Below, one piece after another: positions 19,678-31,403 of a stretch of 64,000 nucleotides of DNA (the first letter of the stretch is position 1; every line of letters begins with the position of its first letter). A program made the position numbers and the translations under genes. Source of the stretch: Hyaloscypha bicolor E (taxonomy: Eukaryota > Ascomycota > Leotiomycetes > Helotiales > Hyaloscyphaceae); assembly GCF_002865645.1 (NCBI RefSeq), contig NW_020194684.1, positions 5,309,952-5,373,951 of the forward strand, in the 5' to 3' direction. The notes beneath the pieces are model-generated. The model searched no databases. It worked only from the letters and a program-made list of their open reading frames with translations, and was not told the DNA's origin.

Positions 19678-20781
19678 TTAATATACAGTTTGCATTCCCT
19701 TGCAATTAATAACGTCCTCAAGCTTGCAAGTAATGCAATGCGTCAAATATCGCCAATCCTCAGGCTTTACCTCCTTCCATAGCTCCCGTAGTACTTCCTT
19801 CATATCCTCCTTTGATGTGGGTATATTATCAAGCTTGGTAATCTCGTGCTTCATCCATCGCCAGATCTTCTCAATGGGATTGAGATCAGGGGATGAAGGG
19901 GGCCAGTCAAATCCTCTGATCCCGTGATTTAGTCGCCAAAGTCTTGCTGCTCCCATATGCACCTTTGCTCTATCTTCCATAAATATAAACTTCTCTTGTT
20001 GAGCCGGGCTCAAAGAAGTATAATGAGGCCCAATAATAGCTTCCAGAACTTGATTCGTATAAGCCGTACTACAGATTCCCTTCTTTCCAGGCTCCTTCTC
20101 AAGGAAAATCAATTCTGACTTCCAATCCCATCCAATTGCTGCCCAAACCATTACGCTTACTCTTCCACTTCGATATACGGACTGAATACAATCCTGGCAA
20201 TTCTTCTCCTCAGGTCGACGCGTAACATACATCTTTCCTCTTTTTCCAGTCTCAAAGGTAGCCTCGTCAGACCAGGCAACATGCTTCCAGAGGCCCTCAA
20301 CGCTAGCCCATCGATATTTCAAAGCAAACGCGAGTCTCTTTGCAGCTTGCTTCTTGGAAATAAAGGGACGGCGGCAAGCAACGCAACGGCGATATCCAAT
20401 AGCTTTAAGAGAGCGTCGGAGGGTGGTGGTTTTGCATTTAAGCTTGCATTCCTGGACAAGACGCGCGTAAGAGAGGCGTCGGTTATGCCAGCTCGCAGAG
20501 ACAAATCGAATAACGCGTTGCAAGTCGGCTGGTTTCAAGATCTTCTTCTTTGTTGCTTTGCCCTTCCTTTGACGTCTGGAGCTCTTTGCTTTAATGATTT
20601 TTTGAAGGGTGGAACGCGTAATGAGAGGCTTGCCATCGCGTATACCGCATAGTTTCTGAATTTGACCATAGCTTTTGCCGTCTGCGCGCCATGCTCTGAT
20701 TTTGGACCGTTCAGGAGTCTTCCATTCCATTCCTGGCTGGTGCTCACGTACAGCAGGCGACGAGAGTAATGAGTTATCCAT
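19678..20781 (-). CDS. Tc1/mariner transposase (DDE)
   Basis: An uninterrupted single exon of 367 aa. The N-terminal helix-turn-helix region contains RSKIRAWRADGKSYGQIQKL, and a second DNA-binding segment follows with basic KAKSSRRQRKGKATKKK. The DDE_3 catalytic domain shows WSDEATFE (first Asp), FMEDRAKVH (second Asp) and SPDLNPIEKIW (Glu), with 33 residues between the second Asp and the Glu by my count. No stop codon or frameshift is present and there is no C-to-T damage like that in the nearby Helitron. It should be catalytically competent as far as sequence shows. Assignment to a named fungal subfamily was not attempted. Confidence 0.93.
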   Translation of the reverse strand: MDNSLLSSPAVREHQPGMEWKTPERSKIRAWRADGKSYGQIQKLCGIRDGKPLITRSTLQKIIKAKSSRRQRKGKATKKKILKPADLQRVIRFVSASWHNRRLSYARLVQECKLKCKTTTLRRSLKAIGYRRCVACRRPFISKKQAAKRLAFALKYRWASVEGLWKHVAWSDEATFETGKRGKMYVTRRPEEKNCQDCIQSVYRSGRVSVMVWAAIGWDWKSELIFLEKEPGKKGICSTAYTNQVLEAIIGPHYTSLSPAQQEKFIFMEDRAKVHMGAARLWRLNHGIRGFDWPPSSPDLNPIEKIWRWMKHEITKLDNIPTSKEDMKEVLRELWKEVKPEDWRYLTHCITCKLEDVINCKGMQTVY

Positions 20782-20860
20782 TTTGATGCATTTTATGAGT
20801 ATATTGAGACGCGTGGTTGAAAATTAATGGGGGGTGGTTGTGGTAATCTCGCTTACACGG

Positions 20861-20889
20861 GGTGTACGCGGAGCAAAGGCGCGAGCTCT
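20861..20889 (-). repeat. Right terminal inverted repeat of the Tc1/mariner element
   Basis: Reverse complement of the left end with one mismatch. It is followed by TA at 20890-20891. Confidence 0.93.
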
Positions 20890-20891
20890 TA

Positions 20892-21720
20892 CATCCGGAA
20901 AAATCGAAAAGTCAGCATTCTCTGATCAAACTATTTCTCACAATCAATTCGGACAAATGCCTGATAATGATATATCAGCAGCAAGGAAATTGAGTTTTCA
21001 ACCAGTTACACGAAATTGCGGGGTCTGGCGCGCATGGAAGAGGCTGCGGGCTCGTGCTACAGTAGACAGGAAAAGCGGCACTCATTTTCAATGTCCCTTG
21101 TCTAAGTCAGACATTTAGCTACACGTTGGAATAGAGGCTTAAGGAAATAAGCAATTGAGGATTTCTATGATGTTTAAAAATGTAAGATTTAAATGAACCA
21201 TGGCTCAAGGGCACATTCTATGGGGGAATACCTAAAACGATCCGATTTAACCGGGGACAATCAATACTGCTTTTTCTATCCATTACGAGGCGGGGTTCAT
21301 TTAAGCACATGGAAGACATGCCTCTTCGTCACCTGATTCATTCATCGAAATCTCGTACAATAGTAAAAAATGCCCAAGACAACTCACACAGCACAAAATA
21401 TATTCCAACAACGGCTGCAACGTTGCGAAAGAGGTTTTTGTTGGTTCTATTTTCAAGTCCGAAGACTATCCCGGATCCCTGCAAGTCGAGCAACCGAGGC
21501 CAAATCAGCCAATCGGAGAGTTTTATTTCCAACGTGAATTCCATGTACGAGTACCTCGACGTCCCGTGCCGCGGCCCCGTGAGTCCTTTAACACTCCGTT
21601 TGCAGTTCATATCTGCCTTCAAGTTCACTTTCCACTGTGTAGGACGGATTTCTGCATCTTAGTGCTTTCTTTTCTGTGCAACATGTCGAGGGCTCTTTAA
21701 GGGCTGACTCAGTCGTCCCA
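20892..21720. other. Intergenic region, no supported gene
   Basis: Between the transposon and the glycosidase gene. A 117-codon plus frame at 21309 and a 96-codon minus frame at 21338 overlap antisense. Neither shows a domain or conserved-looking composition. Confidence 0.45.
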
Positions 21721-21757
21721 TCATGGGCCTGGGCAGCGTTCTTCTTCTAAGCATTGT

Positions 21758-24235
21758 ATGCCTTCCTCTCTGTTCAAGATGAACTCATTTGCGACCTGGG
21801 TTGTACGCAGTCTCTCTCTTCTCAATCTCACCACCCAGCATATGAGCCAGGCGCCTCTGCAGTCTGTGAGCATTACCAGCCACAGCACCTCTTTCCTGGA
21901 CCATGTCACGCCCATCGATGGCTTTTTTGGGCAAACCTTCTTGAGGGAAAACATTCCATTCATTGATATACCGGACTCGAATATTCAAGAAGTCTATTAC
22001 TATCGATGGTCTGCCCTTCAACGTCACTTACGGTACACTGTCCCAGGAACTGGATACATCATCACAGAATTTATGCAGCCAGTTGGATATGCACAGGCTC
22101 TGAATACCATTGACGCTGCTGCTGGCCACCAGATCGATGAAGCAAGATGGTTCCGGAGCCAAATTTACGATGACGACTACATCCTGGCCTATACCCGAGG
22201 CCCAGCAAACAGCACTCAATACACTCACTGGATCCTGGACGCAATGTTCAGGAGGTCTCAAGTCAATGGGGACACGAAGTACACCACCGACCATCTCACA
22301 GATATGGCGAGGCTGTGGGGTTACTGGGATTACACATATGACACTGAAGTTGGATTATACTACTTCACGCCGAATTGGGATGCTCAGGAATTCAGTCTTC
22401 CAGGTTATATCGTTGCTCCTTCGGGCGGAGACCTTCAGTATAATGGACCCAATACTTATCGACCGAATGTGAATGCATACATGGTTGCAAACTCGCGGGC
22501 TATTTCTCTGGTCGCAACGCAGGCTGGATATCCAAAAACTGCTTCAAAGTTCAGCAACATTGCTGACCAGCTGGAACATTCAATTTGCAAGCACTTGTGG
22601 GATCCTGATCAAAACTTCTTTGTGGACGTCATTCGACCGAACAATCCAGAATTGACCAAGGTCCAAGGAAGAGAGGAAGTTGGGCTCTTCCCATTCCGCT
22701 TCGGAATTGGTCTTGATGCAAAGTATGCCAACCTGTCAGTGCAGCAGCTTTTTGAACCTCAAGGGTTCTTTGCCACTTACGGCCCAACCACTCTCGAACA
22801 ACGAAACAAGTACTATGCTGGAACAAAACCGGGCGGTGCTTGCTGTTACTGGAACGGACAATCATGGCCATTTTCTACGTCCCATGTCTTGAAATCCCTT
22901 GCTACTATCTACCGCAATGGCAGTTCGTCTCTTAGTGCGGAACAGTATGTCCAGTATCTGGGCATATATGCTACGACTCAGCACAAGAATGGCGTCCCAT
23001 ACGTCGCAGAATCTCATTATCCATCTCAAGAAGAATGGAGTGCTGATGGCTCAAATCACAGCGAACACTACCAGCGTGAGTATTCCGAAATAGCCAAGAA
23101 GGAGCAAAACTAACACCCGGCAGATTCAACTAACAACGACGATGTCATCACTGGCCTGCTTGGAATAATCCCCCGTTCTGACGACCTCCTCGAGGTCTCT
23201 CCAATCGTGCCCCAAAACTGGACTTATTTTGCCATTGAAAATCTACATTATCACGGGCATCTCTTGACCATCCTCTATGACCAGGATGGTTCACGATACG
23301 AAGTCGGCCCTGGCCTCACCATCTACTGTGACGGTTCAAAAATCTTCAACTGCAACAGCACGAGCGCTCAAGCCAACCTTCCCCCCTCCCAAACATCAGT
23401 TGGCCCCGCCCCCATAAACATAGCCGGCAACCCAATCGGTATCGGCGCTTACCCACTCGCCAACGCAACTTTCACCTTCTTCACTGACTCTCCCTGGAAA
23501 GCGATCGACGGCTACCTCTTCTACGACTCCATCCCCGACAACAGATGGACAAACTACCAATCGCCCTCCACCAACGACACCCTACAAATAACATTCGCTC
23601 GCCCCCGCAACATCTCGTCCGTCACACTCGCACTGTTTTCCGACGTCGCTCGCGGCGGCGGAATCGACGTCCCTGCTCGTCTTGAGATCTACGGCTCTTC
23701 AGGCAGCCTTGCAAATTTATCTGGTGGATGGCTCTTACCGAATGACCGCAACACGTTCTCATTTGAGGAAGTAGAGACACAATTCGTGGGCGTAAAGATG
23801 TTTAGAAAGCCTGGAGTCTGGGTCGGGCTCTGCGAGCTGGAAGTTTGGGTTCAGCCGGATCCTACGCCTCGGTACTATGCCGTTGATGCGCTGTTGACGG
23901 GTGCCAGCGTGACGACTGATAGAGATTCGGATGCGACGAAGAATTGTGCTGTAGTCGGGTCTTTGGGGAGGGGAAGCGTGGTTGCATTTTCGGGCATCGA
24001 GTCTTTGGGTGGCAATGCAACGATTACATTGTCTTATCTGAATGCTGGAAGAACTGCTGCTGTTGAAGTGACGGTCAATCAAGTGTCGAAGGGGAACTTA
24101 AACCTTAAAGGGACAGGCGGCAATTACAATTCAGTAGCAATGACTGTGGAGTTGGCTGGTGGGAGGAATTTCATCAGTTTGCTTGGAGGAACTGGGAACA
24201 TTCGTTACGAGACCCTCGATGTCAAAATGTTGTAA
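21758..24235 (+). CDS. Secreted six-hairpin (alpha/alpha-barrel) glycoside hydrolase with C-terminal beta-sandwich
   Basis: Model: 21758-23075 joined to 23124-24235 (809 aa with this start). The catalytic part (about residues 60-510) has the helical-barrel features of MGH1/GH63-like six-hairpin glycosidases: YYYRWSALQRHLRYT, ARLWGYWDYTYD, and GGACCYWNGQSWPFSTSHVL near the end of the barrel. A beta-sandwich of F5/8 type C or CBM character follows (WKAIDGYLFYDSIPDNRWTN, then VTLALFSD) and then a second small beta domain. Many NxS/T sites fit secretion. The N-terminus is unsettled: an ATG at 21724 opens a hydrophobic leader (MGLGSVLLLSIVCLPLCS) that meets a stop unless spliced, so the true first exon may start there. 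Substrate unknown. Confidence 0.8.
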
Positions 24236-24577
24236 GATAAACTGGAGTGAGTAGAGTCATCCCTACAAATGCATGAGAAATGACGATCTATATAATCGGT
24301 GCTCAAGTGTGACATATTTCGGCGTTCAAGTTATTTCATTGGTCAGGTCTCGGATTTTCAAATTCGATTTATTTTCTATTTGAGGGACCGTAAATCGCAA
24401 ACCATCGTTAACGTGGTGGGCAAGATAAGATCATCCTGTCAACCGACCTAGGAATACAAAGACCGTCGAGCAATGGCAGAGGAGGAATCCTATTGTACAT
24501 GCAATGCAACCAACCCACTTCCAACCAGCCGTTTATTAGATCTCAAAAGGAAAGGTCGGCATTAAGGAACGGCGCTA
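24236..24577. other. Short convergent intergenic region
   Basis: 3' flanks of the glycosidase (plus) and PRP39 (minus) genes. Nothing else seen. Confidence 0.4.
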
Positions 24578-26886
24578 TCAGTGGAAAGGAGCGAGACCTT
24601 GGGCGTTAGGTATCGGGTCGCGGCGCTCTTCATAGTAGTTGCTGTACTTAACTTCTCCTTTGCGAAGGGTGGCTTCGTCAACATCACCTGGTGGATGGCC
24701 GTTTTCCAGAGCCTTGCTGGATGCTCTGCCGGTTGGAGTGTTTGTCTTCAGGTATGCAGGCTGAACGGAGATAGGTCTGTTGGGGTCGTCAGTACAATCG
24801 CACATAGAGAATTAGCAACAGAGAAAACTTACCCGTTTAGCTCCCGGTCAACTTGCAAAAACTCCTTCATGGCTTCCCTCGTACCTCTCTGCTGCAGATA
24901 TGTCAAAAAGTAGCTGCTGAGGTCCTTCTTCGTACTCAGGCTCATGCGGCTTTTCTTAATCATATCATCATGAACCTGCTTGATTCTTGTGTAGTGTTCT
25001 GCTTCCTTGTCCGCAGACGTTGGTTGGGCGGTCTCAAATTCAAGATATTTCATCCAGAAATGGCGGCTCTGAAGATACCATTGCTGGTTCTTTTGGAAGA
25101 CTTGACGAGCCTCACTGACTGATCCTTGAATCTTCCACAAAAGGATGGCCCACTCAACGACAAATGCTGCCTTGGCAAAGAAGTCCACTGCCGAGTTATC
25201 AATTTGGGCTTTATAAACCTCAATAGCAGCTTCGAGACCGTTTTGGCGGCGCTCCAGGTTTGCCCAAGACACAATGGTCTCAACGTGACCTGGCATGCGA
25301 TCAAGAATGGCCTGGTGGATGTCCCGGGCGACATCAGCGCGTTCAGACATCTCCTCAAAGTAGGCGTATTGCAAGCGAACTCCGGGACGACTGATTGGCA
25401 CGTAAAGTGTGCTGGCCCGCTGGTAAATATTTCTGACTTCTTCCTGCTTCCCTTCTTGAGCAGACATCCAACGGGCATAGCGGAACCAGAACTCATCGTA
25501 GAATGCGCAGGTCACCAAGCATCTTTCATACAAGAAAACGGCTCTGGTGTAGTCACCCTCGGCCTCCTCGAAATCCAAGTACTTCCTCCAGTTGGCGAGT
25601 TGCTGGTGGTCGAGCTCAGTAACGTGGAAGTATGGGCGCTTGATCTCTGACTCGTAGGTCCATCGTTTCGTAGTCTCCGTCTGAGTTCGGGTAAAAGTCT
25701 CAAGGTGGAAGTTATCAATCTTGGTCCGGACCTCGCGCTCAATCTCCAACTCGGCTTTAGCCCCCATCTGATACCCAGCACTTTCTACTTCCACATCGGC
25801 ACGAAATTGAGCAAGTGTCTCCTCAGGCACGAGCTCTGGCAATGGCCGTGCATGTGCAAGCTGTCGGAATCTTTCGAAATAGCGAGCATATTGGTGCATT
25901 GGAATCTTAACAACCCGACTGAGGATAGCAAAAATCCTGTCGTGGGATTCCAGGCGGTCTTCAAACTCGAGATACTTGTCCCAGAAAGGGTGAGCAAGGA
26001 AGTCTAAACCAACAGAAGCAGCCCCACGCTCGAAAAGTCTATGACAGGGTGTTAGCCTGGCCTTCAGAGGTGAGAAGAAGGGAGTGCAAAGGTGGCAAGG
26101 TGTGCAAATACGGGAAGGGCAGTGTGCTTGAACTAATGGTCCTCAAATTCCATCCGCGCCGAACAAGTGTGCAGAGTGAGACGATGTAAAAGCGAACGTG
26201 TGATAGTAGAAGAAAATATCCTGATCATGTGGGTGAGAAAGTATCAAATAGGGAGCAGCTTGTGTTGGCAATTCTCACCGTCTGCGACCCAGTGATTGTC
26301 TCAGTATAGTACGTATCCACGAAGATCGCATTCGTCGCAGTTGTCTGTGTTAAAGGGAAGGAAAGAGTCCAGTAATACTTACTCTCTGATCACGTCTGGA
26401 TCATGACTGGTTTCGACTTTGAAAGAGCAATAGTCAGTCCACAAATCCACCGAGGTTGTTATGCTGGCGACGCCTCGTTCGAAAACCTAATCACGAGTCA
26501 GAACTCTGGCTCGGCGCGTGCGATCTTGTAGCCTTACCATCTCGGCCGCTTCAGTGCCGGCAATGGAGAATTCGAGGTCGGCATATTTCTTCCAATATCC
26601 AAACAGAAGAGGGAACTTCGCAAGAAAGCGGTCGTACGCGTCTCGGGTGGTTGCGATAGCTTGTGGACTGGAGTTTCGATTTAGGCCGCCCTCGAGGGTC
26701 TCAGCCGCGCGAACGAGCTTCTCCCAGTTCTCAAAGTTGTCAGAGTCTTCGAGCTAAGCGCCAGGAAAGTCAGCTTCGGCGCGAGTAGATCGTGGGCGCG
26801 CATGCAGTATCACTTACAACCTCAGCGTTGAGCTTCTTGATCTCCGCCGACTCTTCATCGGTCCCTCCGTAGTTGAAGTCACTCAT
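24578..26886 (-). CDS. PRP39: Pre-mRNA-processing factor 39 (U1 snRNP component), HAT-repeat protein
   Basis: Nuclear U1 snRNP protein that helps recognise 5' splice sites. Model: complement of 24578-24776, 24833-26038, 26383-26486, 26538-26753 and 26818-26886 (597 aa). It is built almost wholly of half-a-TPR (HAT) repeats with the usual aromatic spacing: NFENWEKLVRAAE, LFGYWKKYADLE, VDLWTDYCSFK, HPFWDKYLEFEDR, LANWRKYLDFEE, EFWFRYARWM and SRHFWMKYLEFE. The duplicated phrase FERGVAS / FERGAAS falls at two exon starts. The C-terminus (SNYYEERRDP) is typical. The 344-base intron at 26039-26382 is long for this window. Assignment is by overall architecture and resemblance. Confidence 0.88.
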
Positions 26887-28083
26887 TGTGGTCGGAAGAG
26901 TGGGTTTGCTGGGGTTCGGACGTGTTGGTGGTCGTGTGTACAGTTCAATTCTCGCGCAAGGAAGTGCGGGAGAGGTGATAGCTTTTAATATCGAGGTTCT
27001 GCAACGACATCAACAGCCGGCTAAAGAGTAAGGAGATGTGGTCCAAGGGAGGAGGATGGAAAGACTCAATCGGCTTTGCTTTCAGCCTCAGATGCGAAAG
27101 TTTAAGCGAGCGCTAACTTCATGGAGTGGTGGGGCCTAACTCGAAGAGGGGTAGCGGATTTCGAAGACGAACTTGAGCTTTTCCAGCCGTTTTAGTTTTC
27201 TTCTTCTTCCAACATAGGCTGGTGATGAACGATACCAAGTATCAAACAAAATAGGAAGAGAATGAACGCTCCTCGGGGCATGATCTCAAAAGACTAATTT
27301 CTGAAGCCTCACATCATCCTGTGGCGCAGCCAGGGACAAGTTTTTCATTGCTTTATGCATTCACTCTTTAATTTTGCTACGGCCAAGCAGCCTCGAATCC
27401 ACATTTCTGCATCGTGTTCTCAAATTAATAACCTCCTGTCACTTCTCTCATCGCCCTATCCTGCAATAGCCAGTCCTTAGTGTCGTTCATACTATATTCA
27501 TTTATCAATGCCTGGGAGACGGCACGATCCAAATGCTGGCATGCTGCCGCAAAAACCACCACTTTGTTTGCAATTTTGGCTTTGTACTTGGTCTAATAAT
27601 TAGAACGACGCAGCTCAGTTGAACGCCAGTCCTTCTACAAACAGAAGCTTCGGAAAACACGACTACCAGATATCTCGACCTGCCGCCGAAGATAACGACG
27701 CCCCTCAGCCAGACACTCCCTTCATGATCCTCTATTTTCAGGGACTGAATCTAGCTACCCTTTCCCAATCATCGACCACCCAGCAGTCCCGGCTAGACCC
27801 TTCAGCGAGGCCCCTAGGGTAGATTAATTTCAAATATTTGTCTAATATTCTTCTTCCCGTTTGAATCCAAATTTTTATCTTGAACCCGAACTTCCCTCGA
27901 CATCACATGCTGGCTGGGCCTTATTTCGAAACAAAGAGCATTCGACATGTCACAAAAATCATTCCTTAAAGTCCCCAAGATCCATTTGTGCTCCCTCATT
28001 TTCATTTCCCTTTCGACTCATTGTAGAGAGCAATCAACGCTTTGTCATTCTTCAATGGCAAGGCACCCCTACATCCAGAAGTC
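26887..28083. other. Intergenic region, no supported gene
   Basis: PRP39 promoter followed by about 1 kb with only short frames. The plus frame at 27861-28253 overlaps another frame and looks like noncoding DNA. Confidence 0.4.
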
Positions 28084-28446
28084 ATGAAGCCTGCCATTTT
28101 CGGCCCAAGTTGCCAAGTTCCAACGGACGAGAAGCTTTACCAGCCGCCCCTCCTCGGCCACAACTCCATGAACGTCTCCTGTCACCAAGAGAAGGCCAGA
28201 CGAAAGATGGCGGAGAAGGAGGAGGAGAAGGAGGAGAAGGAGGACGTCGATGATGAAACTGCATTGAAGGATCAGCAAGCGCAGACGGGAAAGAACGGAA
28301 AGGTTCAGGAGATCAACAGAAAGTCGGAGAAGGCAATCGCCGATTCTGAGAGTATCGGCAGCAGGCTAGAGGAAGGAAAGAGGGGCACGGAGAAGAGTAT
28401 ATGCAAGGGACGAAAGGAGACTGCCAAGGGAAAGGAACAATCCTGA
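28084..28446 (+). CDS. Possible small Lys/Glu-rich protein, unrecognised
   Basis: From the ATG at 28084 this is a 120-aa frame: MKPAIFGPSCQV, then from about residue 40 strongly charged (EKEEEKEEKEDVDDE and Lys-rich tail). The charged tract would probably be helical or disordered. No intron or domain is evident and the gene may be spurious. No homologue recognised. Confidence 0.3.
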   Translation: MKPAIFGPSCQVPTDEKLYQPPLLGHNSMNVSCHQEKARRKMAEKEEEKEEKEDVDDETALKDQQAQTGKNGKVQEINRKSEKAIADSESIGSRLEEGKRGTEKSICKGRKETAKGKEQS

Positions 28447-28965
28447 TTGCATATCACTTTCCTGTATCATTGCTTCTTGATTTCACATTGAGGTCTCGGA
28501 CCATACAGGCTCTTGATTGCACAATCAGTTCCAGATCACAGGTCTACAGAATCTATGAACATTACTGCCAGATAGTAATGTGATAATTAGTTCTCAGACT
28601 TTGTAAAGGAGAGACATGAGTAAAATGCCAAGACTGCACGTGATAGCATTCCAACACCTTCAATCGCACCCCCTCATGAAAGAAAAATAATCATCTTCCT
28701 CTACCCCAAAGATTGCTCAATTCCCATTCTCTCTGGAATATTCCTAAGTTTGGTCACAAGAAAGAGCTTGGGGTCCGGCCCGCGACCCAATCTAGTAATC
28801 CCCCGATCCCTCGTGACCCTCCGAGACACCAGGCCCATTATCGCATGATTTCACCACGTACCAAGGAACCAAGACAAAATTGCCACCCCGTTCCTTCATA
28901 AATCACTCGCCCTCCCCATCGAGATGCTCGAACTTCAATAAGATCTGTTGATCGAGGTTGCGACC

Positions 28966-29409
28966 ATGACGCTCCCAAAGCCCAAATCTCCAGCCCGTAT
29001 TGAAGTCTGGCGGCACGAAGTATCGGCCTCGACAGCCTCCTTTACACCAAGTGAGAGTGCATACCTCGCGCCTCCTATTCGGCAGCCGTCATTTTGGAAG
29101 AAGATTTTGAGGCGAGACTCAAATTCCTCAGGCTCGGGCAGTGCTTCAAAATCGAGAAATCAAGATTATGGGAAGGACAGCGTGAAAACGGAGATGTACG
29201 AGCCTGGGGAGAAAGAGGCTGATGACAGGCTGAGGGTTCCAGAGCAGGAGGTAGAGCTTGGAAGAGACAGTAGTATGGAGATTGGGAGCGGAGAGAGTGA
29301 GCTTGGCGGGTTGAGGGAGAGAAGGGAGAGATTAGAGAGGGCGGCCAAGCTCCTGAATTGGGGTGGAAAGGACAAGGAGGATAAGGATCGAAAGGAGGCT
29401 GGTGGATGA
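28966..29409 (+). CDS. Hypothetical small fungal protein with charged C-terminal coil
   Basis: A single-exon 147-aa frame, start ATG after TTGCGACC. The N-terminal half is Pro/Ser-rich (TLPKPKSPARIEVWRHEV, PPIRQPSFWKKILRR). The C-terminal half is acidic and basic, with a probable short coiled coil (LRERRERLERAAKLLNWGG). The composition looks coding and the ending resembles small uncharacterised ascomycete proteins, but no function is known to me. Confidence 0.5.
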   Translation: MTLPKPKSPARIEVWRHEVSASTASFTPSESAYLAPPIRQPSFWKKILRRDSNSSGSGSASKSRNQDYGKDSVKTEMYEPGEKEADDRLRVPEQEVELGRDSSMEIGSGESELGGLRERRERLERAAKLLNWGGKDKEDKDRKEAGG

Positions 29410-30171
29410 CCATTTTGGAGCATCTAGGAAAACTTTGGAGAAAGAAGAGAAGACCCTTTCTCACAGCGCAAGCCGATTTGGTGGGATCCGGGAAAAGGAA
29501 AGCGGCTTAAAACATGGCGGAGTTTAGGATTTTAGGTTGATGATGTTTAAGCAAGCGTTGTCTTGGATCACCAACCAATTCTTGGGATTTCAGAGTGGGT
29601 TATGTTCACGGGTGAGTTTTGGATAGGTGCGGAGTGAATTCATCGACCCTAGCAAGCTACTAGAAAGCAACGCGCAGAGGTTTAAGAGGCTTCGCTATGA
29701 CAACGCAAGGGGGATGTAGAAATCCGAGGGATATCTAGAGGAGAAGCACACCTCGAGTGAGACAACGAAAGCTCATCGCAAGTAGAGAGACTAAGAGTAC
29801 CCTTTGACGAAATCATCTCCCTAAGCTATGTGCCGTTGAGGCTCTTTGTGAAGAAATGCATTCCAGGATCAGAGACGCCCGCTTCAGAAGCTCTTGAAGG
29901 CCCCATCCGCAAAACGCGCCCATGACGTGAGAAAGACCGCAGGGAAAGAAGACATCGCAACCAGAAAGGAAAACATGATCATCAAGTTCGCAGGATGGTG
30001 TATTCGCAAATCAACCGAGTTCGCAAAGCCGCACTCGTTCTGCTTTTTCATATCAACTCCCATCCCCTACCCATGCTGCAATCACTCCACCTGCAAGCCA
30101 GGTATACCAGCCACTCCAGCAAGATCAAGAAGCATATGAAAACGAGACGAGGAGATCCGAGAGTGAGAAAT
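29410..30171. other. Intergenic region, no supported gene
   Basis: Downstream of the small protein and of the convergent 14-3-3 gene. Includes the probable 3' UTR of the 14-3-3 gene. No ORF with recognisable content. Confidence 0.4.
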
Positions 30172-31403
30172 CTAAGATTCGGTAGCAGGCGCAGCTTCGC
30201 TCTTTGGCTCCTCGGTCTTCTCGGGTTCAGCGGCCTTCTCAGTCTCCTTAGCTGGCTCGGCTGCTGCAGCCTCGGGCTCGCCGCTATCTGAGGAGGTCCA
30301 CAACGTAAGGTTGTCTCGGAGAAGTTGCATGATGAGCGTGCTGTCACGGTATGACTCCTCAGACAGAGAATCGAGCTCGGCAATAGCGTCATCGAAGGCC
30401 TGCTTGGCAAGGTGGCATGCGCGATCGGGGGAGTTCAAGATCTCGTAGTAGAAGACAGAGAAGTTGAGGGCCAGGCCAAGACGAATGGGGTGGGTTGGGG
30501 TGAGCTCGGTTTGCGCAACATCGGTAGCATTCTGTGTAAGTATTAGCAGCGGCCAAATAATGATTGCAACCGCGCATACCTTGTAGGCCTCGTGGGCAGC
30601 TGTTGCAGCAACCTTGCGCTTCTCACCAGAAGCAAACTCAGCCAGGTAGCGGTGATAGTCACCCTTCCTATATTTGAAACCCCTGTCAGCAAAGGCGCAC
30701 TCTGACGAATTGCGGCGTGGATCCATTGTCACTGATAAAGACATACATCTTGTGATAGAAGACTTTGGACTCTCCAGATTCGGCCTTGGGGATCAACGAC
30801 TCATCCAAAACATCAAGAACATCTTGGCAGACTTTCTCAAGTTCGGTCTCGATCTTTTGGCGGTAATCACGGATGGTCGAAACGTGCTTGTCGGTACCCT
30901 TAGACTCTTCCTTCTGCTCGATCGAGGAGATAATGCGCCAGGAAGCACGTCGAGTGCCGACAACATTCTTGTAGGCAACGGACAGAAGGTTTCTCTCGTC
31001 AACTGTGAGCTCTCCACCCAACTGTGTCACAAGTCATCAGTTATGAGCCTCATCGGGGACAAGCAGTGGAGATAAAGGGCAAGATTTGACTCCCACCGAC
31101 TGCCAGCATTGCAGATGGAGGGTATCTTGCGTACCTTGGCAACCTCCTTCATGTATGTAACCATCTCATCATATCTCTCGGCCTGTTCGCAAAGCCTCGC
31201 GAGGAAGGTCTTGGACTCACGCTATAGAGTAATAAACATTTTAGCATATTGCTCGGTAGAGATGGTGCGCGGGTAGAGGGACCATCGCGACCATCACGAC
31301 GCGGTCGATAAGGGTGGTGAGGGATGGAGGGGAACCAAATTACGGACGCAAAGTGACGCGGGTGCGCGGGTGCAATGGAGGGGGAACTTACTTCGGTCGT
31401 CAT
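30172..31403 (-). CDS. 14-3-3 protein (BMH-type)
   Basis: Dimeric phosphoserine/phosphothreonine-binding adaptor. Model: complement of 30172-30531, 30580-30667, 30747-31021, 31135-31221 and 31392-31403 (273 aa). The first coding exon is only 12 nt (MTTE) before a 170-base intron. Signature sequences are present: [20 protein letters not shown] and, near the C-terminus, [20 protein letters not shown]. Phosphopeptide-pocket residues (Lys, Arg, Arg, Tyr of the family) fall in [12 protein letters not shown] and in [11 protein letters not shown]. The tail after the last helix is Ala/Glu/Pro-rich, as in fungal 14-3-3 proteins. Essential signalling adaptor in yeasts. Confidence 0.96.

Larger units (their letters stand above)
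19552..20889 (-). mobile_element. Intact Tc1/mariner-type DNA transposon (1338 bp)
   Basis: Bounded by 29-bp terminal inverted repeats (19552-19580 and 20861-20889) beginning AGAGCTCGCGCCTTTGCTC with one mismatch between them. It is flanked by TA on both sides (19550-19551 and 20890-20891), the usual Tc1/mariner target duplication. One open transposase ORF fills most of the interior. Near-identical ends and an open ORF suggest recent insertion. It sits in intergenic DNA and interrupts no recognisable gene. Confidence 0.93.
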
